From contig DDTL01000097.1 of the NCBI GenBank assembly GCA_002344345.1, positions 1 to 40,049 of the forward strand: a DNA stretch of 40,049 nucleotides, given 5' to 3'. Every line of letters starts with the position of its first letter. Position 1 is the first letter of the stretch. Under the pieces are notes generated by a model, which did no database searches, was not told the origin of the DNA, and was given only the letters and a program-made list of their open reading frames with translations. Position numbers and translations under genes: made by a program. Positions 37,101 to 40,049 of the stretch are shown piece by piece. This DNA comes from Saprospiraceae bacterium UBA2365. Lineage in GTDB: Bacteria; Bacteroidota; Bacteroidia; Chitinophagales; Saprospiraceae.

Positions 37101-37452
37101 CAAAACTTTTATTTTCAAAGTCAAAATCAAGTAAAGCTTCGCGAGTTGCAGTGATGGCATATTTCTGGGTCAGATCCATCAGATCACTTACCTTGGGAGG
37201 AATGGGAAGTCTCCATTTTATGGGATCAAACTCGAATTCCTTTACCCAGCCACCTATGGTTGAGTAAGCTTTATCCGGCGCTTTTCTATCTTCATCATAA
37301 AATAGAGATTTTTTCCATCTGTTTTCCGGAACATCAGAAATGCTGTATACACCTTTTTTTATATTATCCCAAAATTTGGGCAAGGTCGGTGCATCCGGCA
37401 TGACAGCGCCAACACCTACTATAGCAACCGCTTTGTTAAAGTGATTTGACAT
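28138..37452 (-). CDS. PfaA-like iterative megasynthase: KS-AT-KS-ACPx6-KR-DH
   Basis: This 3104-residue cytosolic synthase has two ketosynthases. KS1 spans about 5-470 (Cys217 in DAACASA, His351, His391) and the second KS about 1000-1510 (Cys1256 in NAACASL, His1404, His1444). An acyltransferase spans about 595-905 (Ser697 in GHSLGE, His802). Six carrier domains lie between about 1603 and 2245, each with LGIDTVKQAE at Thr1639, 1748, 1861, 1974, 2087 and 2199. A ketoreductase spans about 2505-2760 (TGAAGSI, Ser2687, Tyr2700, Asn2704), and a dehydratase-type double hotdog about 2820-3100 (His2839; Glu3014 in place of the usual Asp). Tandem carriers plus KR and DH recall PfaA of polyunsaturated fatty acid synthases, but the second KS in the same chain differs. 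It lacks an enoyl reductase. It lies between an acyl-CoA dehydrogenase and a phosphopantetheinyl transferase. An unsaturated fatty acid or polyene-like product is inferred. Confidence 0.9.
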   Translation of the reverse strand: MSNHFNKAVAIVGVGAVMPDAPTLPKFWDNIKKGVYSISDVPENRWKKSLFYDEDRKAPDKAYSTIGGWVKEFEFDPIKWRLPIPPKVSDLMDLTQKYAITATREALLDFDFENKSFDRERTAVILGNAMGGDQHLYSAGRALFPEFADALNNAEGFRTLPANVRKEIIEAANAGLSPHFVPITEDTMPGELSNIAAGRIAALWDFRGMNYTTDAACASALAGISSAVNGLLAHDYDMVVTGGTDANMSPSTFIKFCKIGALSARDSRPYAEGADGFVMGEGCTIFIMKRLEDAERDGDKIYAVFRSIGGSSDGKGKGITAPNPKGQILAVKRAYERIGISPASVGLIEGHGTSTTVGDASELQSLTEVFKAFNLPVGSIALGSVKSNVGHLKGGAGSAGMMKAVMALYEKVLPPSLNFFAPNPNVDFNKVPFKVNTGLRPWDLNGQEVRRSGVSAFGFGGTNFHVVLEEYIPGRIRHDEKSTHFIADFPQPDQPVQHLKKPLRGAYVTGAANKTDLLSGLENDLTKVKGGWTPDREAPMLKDLRSNLRISIDFNTAEELAEKLIRCINALKADNKSSWKVLNAKGIFYGEGKPGKAAYLFTGQGSQYANMLRELKETEAIVKETFREADEIMTPLLGKPLSDYIFVDGSDKAKVAAAEHDLMQTEITQPAMLCADVALYRLMKEYGVDADMVIGHSLGEYGALVASGALDFKDALLAVSARGHQMAKVNVTDKGKMAAVFASPEQIEAILKQVNGYVVIANINSYGQSVIGGATDAVESAMKMAKAAGYHVSSLPVSHAFHTDIVAPASGPLREVLSDFNLKKPVIPIISNVTGDYYPVSNWNKEQMLDLLSRQVASPVQFVKGINNLYQNGARIFVEMGPKKALNGFVRDITENLEGVTNLFTNHPKTGEFESFNQALCGLYAAGLGNGRMEEIKMQPAATMESRPVPTPVVQVSNVNIPTTGTEIPSFDKESRYLELGKMFVDFLEKAENKIHPGTGGFEEKEIWITGASLGLPGVERVFSDENVERILRGDQFIRWIPDELQQKMVQKNITRLVKTGSNGPRFETIQSVDEVIKLAARRIDLDIVRDFDFPQDRMDALDAVSALAIGAGLDALRDAGIPMVMNYKTTSTGTQLPDRWLLPNDMRDDTGIIFASAFPGYDNFLDEIQRFKNDQAAKEKLALLENIRQKLVNLSGSAELTNQIDQQISALKSELESNPYVFNRRFLFRVLSMGHSQFAEYIGARGPNSSMNAACASLTQACGMANDWINAGRCNRVIVISADDITSDNMLPWYAAGFLATGAAATDARVEDAALPFDNRRHGMLIGMGGASLVIESKEIAQNRGITPIAQMMGSIFANSAFHGTRLDVSHIKFVMEKLIIDAEKRWNINRFDIAKQMVFVSHETYTPARGGSASAEIEALRYVFRDKANDIVIANTKGFTGHPMGVGIEDTIAIKILETGIVPPVANFSEVDPELGNLNLSKGGRYNVNYALRLAAGFGSQISIILYRWFPTKDQQRKSPTQLGFQYRITDEQKWKNWLRSVTGKTDPEIEVYKRTLRVSDPFVPVTNGKKEEIAAQPVIVPSKPVVPVVETPVSPVVSVSDPVKDRILQLVSEKTGYAADMLAVDLDLEADLGIDTVKQAELFADIRGLFNIPQDESIVLSEFSTLQHIIDFVYSKKPELAEQKVTLTQNATISTPVLSHETTVTTPATNEVTAKIMTLIAEKTGYPVEMLDLDLDLEADLGIDTVKQAELFSDIRGLFDIPQDDSIALSEFPTLNHILEFVYSKRPELRALASVAPVQTAAAPTPVFADKTAENVVPPSGQSQVVEDILNLIAQKTGYPPDMLDLDLDLEADLGIDTVKQAELFADIRGLFDIPQDDSIALSEFPTLNHILEFVYSKRPELRALASIAPVQTAATSAPVFADKTTENVVPASGKNQVVEDILNLIAQKTGYPPDMLDLDLDLEADLGIDTVKQAELFADIRGLFNIPQDDSIALSEFPTLNHILEFVYSKRPELRVQATAAPVQSAASPTPVFADKTMENVVPASAKSQVVEDILNLIAQKTGYPPDMLDLDLDLEADLGIDTVKQAELFADIRGLFDIPQDDSIALSEFPTLNHILGFVYAKRPDLKPGLTPDAVTAAAKPVETLSYSPAASQTASGRDKIAQDIMQLISVKTGYPAEMLDLDLDLEADLGIDTVKQAELFAEIRGLYQIPADDSIELSNYPTLNHIIGFVMERKPGSADSIEGTTGQMVKPDAPTSSAIKAGDLDAVAQIPRRVPVPVLRPEAQLCKATGVELAGKRVIVKTDHGKTADALIKKLKALKAEILVISDHPGFDDLAVRIKEWVDNGGVHGVYWCAALDKEESLSTMSYETWKSATHSRIKLLYHTMRQLELTGQKDVFLVSATRLGGHFGYDETGAFAPLGGAVCGFTKAYKRENPASLVKVVDFGPAIKTTPFADVLIQETLFDNGVVELGYKKGLRWTISLEEKPQLTGNAGMALGKDTVYLITGAAGSIVSAITTDLAAANGGKFYLMDLTPEPDRNDPDIQLFENDKEGLKKKLFERLTQSGEKATPVKVEKMLAGIERKHAAFSAIRAIEQAGGTVHYFAVNLLDHEAVHAAVKEIMKNEQKLDVLLHAGGLEISKLLKDKGPDEFNLVFDVKADGWYNILSALGEFPVGAAVVFSSIAGRFGNGGQVDYSSANDFLCKSVSSFKNNRSATRGIALDWTAWGGIGMAVRGSIPMVMKQAGIDMLPPDAGIPFIRKELVASTETVEVVVAQSLGLMLKEFDQEGGIDPKKAAVLLKDHIMMGEIREMGLYGGLTVSVSLDPATQGFLFDHQINQVPVLPGVMGIETMAAVAGAFLPEMHVQAVQNISFLAPFKFYKSAPREVFVTVRFKESGDNILAQCELYGLRKLVGQDEAQKTTHFRAEVLLGKDPVTIPENIDKKLLKKAAKAVVLKAEDIYKVYFHGPAYQVIEEIRMKGEQMIGVFAENLPPNHTPENRSVFFMPRLIEHCFQTAGVHQLGVEGIMGLPASVRTFSAFRQWDGKKKLFALVDKTDAGYHAVISDDQGLIYLELDGYTTAELPTQMDAALLQPFSGLAGK
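30718..32646. repeat. Tandem carrier-domain repeats (339-bp period in the central copies)
   Basis: The six carrier domains are encoded by tandem DNA repeats. Domains 3 to 5 have a strict 113-residue (339-bp) period, including Ala/Pro-rich linkers with the recurring FADKT segment. The central copies are near-identical in DNA, and the outer copies (first and last) are more diverged. Confidence 0.85.
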
Positions 37453-37493
37453 ATAAATCGATTAAAAATGATTAAAAAAGCTATCCGGGGAAC

Positions 37494-39155
37494 TTATTTT
37501 ACTTTGTAAATAATATCTTTCATCAGGTCCATATCAGTGATCAACCCGGTCTGAGCCTGATATATTTTGGTAAAATTCATTTTTTGTTCAAATTGTTGTA
37601 TTTCTGAATAGCTCAGTTCATCCGCTCCCAAAATCCATTTCAGACCATCCTGAGCAATTTTACCGGCTGCATCTCTTGCATAGATCCGTGACATGACAGC
37701 GAGTTCTCCGGGTTCAAACCGATTATTGGCTTTTTCAGGCAATTTTCCTTCTTTGGCGCGGGCTGCTCTTTTTGCAAAGGTAGCAGCTGTTTCCGCAAAA
37801 GCGATCAATTCACCAATCCTGAACTGTATATGCTGATTCCGTGTCAGACGACGAACACGTGCCCGCTCCAGCAAATCTGCGAGTGCGTGCAATCCCAATG
37901 CCGCCACGTCAGCGCCCAGATCATTGTATTTCTGATGAAGTATTTCCATTTCTCTGGCCATATCGTGATAATAGGCACCCTGGGTTTTGAGATGGAATTG
38001 CCAGCGATCCCTGCAAATGGTCATTTCCATGATCTCGGATGTTCCTTCATAGATGGTTGTGATCCGTACATCGCGCTTGAATTTTTCAACCATATATTCC
38101 CGGGTGTATCCATAACCGCCCAAAGCCTGAATGGAAGCATCCGCTGCAGCATTCCCAAACTCAGTCGCCATATATTTGGCGATAGCGCCTTCAGTGTTGA
38201 GATTGTCTTCCAGATCGCGGTCAATTCTTTCTGCTGTTTCTTCGATATAAGCCCTTGCTGCTTCCAGTCTGACAACATGAGGAACGATCAGCTTATGCGT
38301 ATAGCCTTGTTTTTCTGATAATGGTGTGCCCCGGGTGATCCTGTCCACAGAATAAGGAATGGCCCTGTCGAGCGCAGCCCATCCGGCGCCAAGCCCAAAT
38401 GCGGCAACCATTAATCTGGTATAACCAAAAACGAGTTGTGCCTGAAAAAGGCCCTTACCTTCTTCTTCTCCAACCAGGTTTTCAACCGGAACGTATACAT
38501 TTTCCAATGAAAGAGCAGCTGTATTACTCGCTCTGATACCGTGTTTATCTTCAGGTTTACCAAAACTGAATCCTTCTGCACCTTTCTCAAGGACAAACCA
38601 TGTGGGACCTGCCTCAGTTTTAGCCAAAATGGTATACATGTCAGCATAACCACCGTTGCTGATCCATTGTTTGCTGCCTGAAATCCGGTATCCGGTGATC
38701 TTTCCATCTTCCATCACCGGCACGGCTACCGTTCTCAATGCACCCAGATCACTTCCGGCATCCGGCTCTGTTGCACCATAAGCAAGGATAAGGCCTTCCA
38801 CAGCGATCCGGGTCAACCAATTTTTCTTTTGTTCATAGGTAGCTCCGAAAACAATAGGGTCTGAACCAAGGAAAGTAGCAAAAACACCTGTTGCAACGCC
38901 CAGATCCACTGCGGCAAGGGTTTCACAAACGCGGTAAGAATCGAACGCTCCGCCCCCCATTCCCTGAAATTCTTCAGGAATGAAGATCAGGTGGATACCT
39001 AAACCATCTCCACACATCATGCGTACATCATTGATGGGATATTCATCATTGTGGTCCAACTCCAGAAGTTTGCTTTCTTTGAGATTTTCTGCTGCAAAAT
39101 CTTTAATTGCACCAACGATCATATCCAGTTCATCTTTTTGAATACCCTTTGCCAT
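37494..39155 (-). CDS. Acyl-CoA dehydrogenase family protein
   Basis: This 553-residue flavoprotein has the full acyl-CoA dehydrogenase fold: YGATEPDAGSDLG (flavin/substrate loop, about 126-138), SGSKQWISNGG and ALGGYGYTREY. The catalytic base Glu370 is in IYEGTSEI. A C-terminal extension of about 150 residues past the usual 380-400 resembles that of longer family members such as very-long-chain dehydrogenases. It introduces an alpha,beta double bond in an acyl thioester and passes electrons to ETF. The ATG at 39155 is the first gene of the operon and the megasynthase begins 41 bp after its stop. In this context it may oxidise the synthase product or an acyl intermediate. Confidence 0.9.
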   Translation of the reverse strand: MAKGIQKDELDMIVGAIKDFAAENLKESKLLELDHNDEYPINDVRMMCGDGLGIHLIFIPEEFQGMGGGAFDSYRVCETLAAVDLGVATGVFATFLGSDPIVFGATYEQKKNWLTRIAVEGLILAYGATEPDAGSDLGALRTVAVPVMEDGKITGYRISGSKQWISNGGYADMYTILAKTEAGPTWFVLEKGAEGFSFGKPEDKHGIRASNTAALSLENVYVPVENLVGEEEGKGLFQAQLVFGYTRLMVAAFGLGAGWAALDRAIPYSVDRITRGTPLSEKQGYTHKLIVPHVVRLEAARAYIEETAERIDRDLEDNLNTEGAIAKYMATEFGNAAADASIQALGGYGYTREYMVEKFKRDVRITTIYEGTSEIMEMTICRDRWQFHLKTQGAYYHDMAREMEILHQKYNDLGADVAALGLHALADLLERARVRRLTRNQHIQFRIGELIAFAETAATFAKRAARAKEGKLPEKANNRFEPGELAVMSRIYARDAAGKIAQDGLKWILGADELSYSEIQQFEQKMNFTKIYQAQTGLITDMDLMKDIIYKVK

Positions 39156-39718
39156 AAAATGTCATTTTAGAATTTAGTAATAAGCTTTTAAAAAAGCTGC
39201 TAATATATGGAAAACAGTTGATAGGGCAAATAGTAGCTTATAGATCAGAAATATATGATCAGAAAGCATATTTATCAGGGTTTGATAAACAGATGTTTCA
39301 AGCCAAATTTAATTTGGGGAAATTAATAATTTATTTATTTAACTCAGGGTTAAATCAAGGCCGAATTCGTTTGTTTTTGGTGATTTCATGTGTATTCAAG
39401 GCGTTGTAACAATGAACTCAGGGCGTTTGGGGGACGTATTTGATGAACGATCGTTTGAAATCACTAAGGAATTGCCTGTTCATCAGATATGAAAAATCAG
39501 AAAACAATTTTGTAAGTTTCCCGTGCGTGAATATTGCAAATAATATAAGCGTTTTAACGAGTTTACATAGAAGATAAAGGACAAAAGAAAAACCTAAAAG
39601 GCTCTTAGGAGCTAAAATTAACCAACAAGTTGTTCATTTTAGTTGTTGGATATTCTCTTTTTTTTCAAACTTCCCGCAAAGGGGCTTTTTTGGGGCTTAC
39701 CCCCAAAAACATTGTGTC
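39156..39718. other. Gene-free region upstream of the lipid operon
   Basis: No gene is recognisable. A 9-bp perfect hairpin TTTTTGGGG/CCCCAAAAA lies at 39687-39709 with a 5-nt loop. The operon promoter should be in the right part of 39156-39320: a CAAATTTA word at 39304-39311 matches TAnnTTTG on the minus strand, but no -33 box is seen. Confidence 0.35.
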
Positions 39719-39895
39719 TTGAAAATTGAATTCGTGCATTTTTTGGATGAACTTAAAAGAAATTTGATGTAGAAATAAAACCACACAGAATATTTACCCA
39801 GTAGTATGGAAATCCAACGGGGTCGAACCCCCGTAGCGAAGCGGCTCGGGGTTTTTAAATCATTTTCCTCATTGGTGCTGGCGTGTTCAGGTTAG
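39719..39895 (+). repeat. Dispersed intergenic repeat, copy 2
   Basis: This is the second copy of the 17705-17893 repeat, in the same orientation, with scattered substitutions and small indels. The GAACCCCCG...CGGGGTT hairpin is less perfect than in copy 1. The two copies bracket 22 kb of accessory and lipid-synthesis genes. Confidence 0.8.
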
Positions 39896-39945
39896 GTAGA
39901 ACAGTGTTACATCCCTTTTTCTACAATTCAAAATGGTCACCAAAG

Positions 39946-40049
39946 TATACATCTGACATACTAATGCGTACAACCAAACTGATAAGACGTACACCCCATC
40001 TATCATGGCGTACACCGATCTGTCATGGCGGACCTGATCCGCCATCCCG
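39946..40049 (+). repeat. Short tandem repeats of about 21 bp at the window edge
   Basis: Imperfect units begin at 39967, 39988, 40009 and 40029 and share CGTACAnC at the start and TCATGG near the end, with periods of 21, 21 and 20 bp. The array may continue past the window. No coding region is visible. Confidence 0.5.

Noticed and set aside
1..40049. rRNA, tRNA, CRISPR arrays and replication origin
   Set aside because: Reading the gaps showed no tRNA cloverleaf, rRNA segment, regular repeat-spacer array or DnaA-box cluster that could be supported; a covariance-model scan was not possible.

Overview
The window looks like a chromosomal segment from a Bacteroidota bacterium, probably a Saprospiraceae- or Chitinophagales-like lineage. 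The evidence is AT-rich leaders with A-rich ribosome-binding regions, several matches to the Bacteroidota -7 promoter element TAnnTTTG, a PKD-containing secreted protein, and HxlR, TMEM175 and Fic genes with typical Bacteroidota flavour. The exact taxon cannot be fixed without a search.

Region 1 (1-5.97 kb) holds a large secreted glycoside-hydrolase-like protein (minus strand), an AspT/YidE-type membrane transporter (plus strand), a long hairpin and a small MITE-like inverted-repeat element.

Region 2 (6.08-17.66 kb, minus strand) is the most striking part. It is a tightly packed six-gene operon encoding a putative transmembrane diheme cytochrome b, a membrane-anchored Fe-S/FAD/NAD(P) oxidoreductase, a 23-CXXCH multiheme cytochrome, a giant 1736-residue cytochrome with 70 CXXCH motifs, an outer-membrane beta-barrel-like protein and an OB-fold lipoprotein. 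I infer an electron conduit from the cytoplasmic NAD(P)H pool through the inner membrane and periplasm to the outer membrane. I do not recognise it as a named system.

Region 3 (17.7-27.4 kb) is accessory DNA. A divergent HxlR regulator controls a three-gene unit (degenerate GDSL-like protein, F420/NADP-reductase-like protein, TMEM175-like channel). It is followed by a series of minus-strand single genes (DinB/maleylpyruvate-isomerase-like, GNAT, Fic, alpha/beta hydrolase). Four consecutive segments of this array each carry matching inverted terminal cores that begin with GTT, and are separated by imperfect palindromes. This is the geometry of integron gene cassettes with attC sites, with no intact integrase in view. 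Degraded IS91-type and tyrosine-recombinase remnants lie in the same stretch.

Region 4 (27.4-39.2 kb, minus strand) is a three-gene lipid/polyketide operon: an acyl-CoA dehydrogenase, a 3104-residue megasynthase (KS-AT-KS-six tandem carrier domains-KR-DH) and a phosphopantetheinyl transferase. All six carrier domains have threonine where the phosphopantetheine serine is expected. A direct repeat of about 180 bp occurs at 17.7 kb and again at 39.7 kb, bracketing regions 3 and 4.
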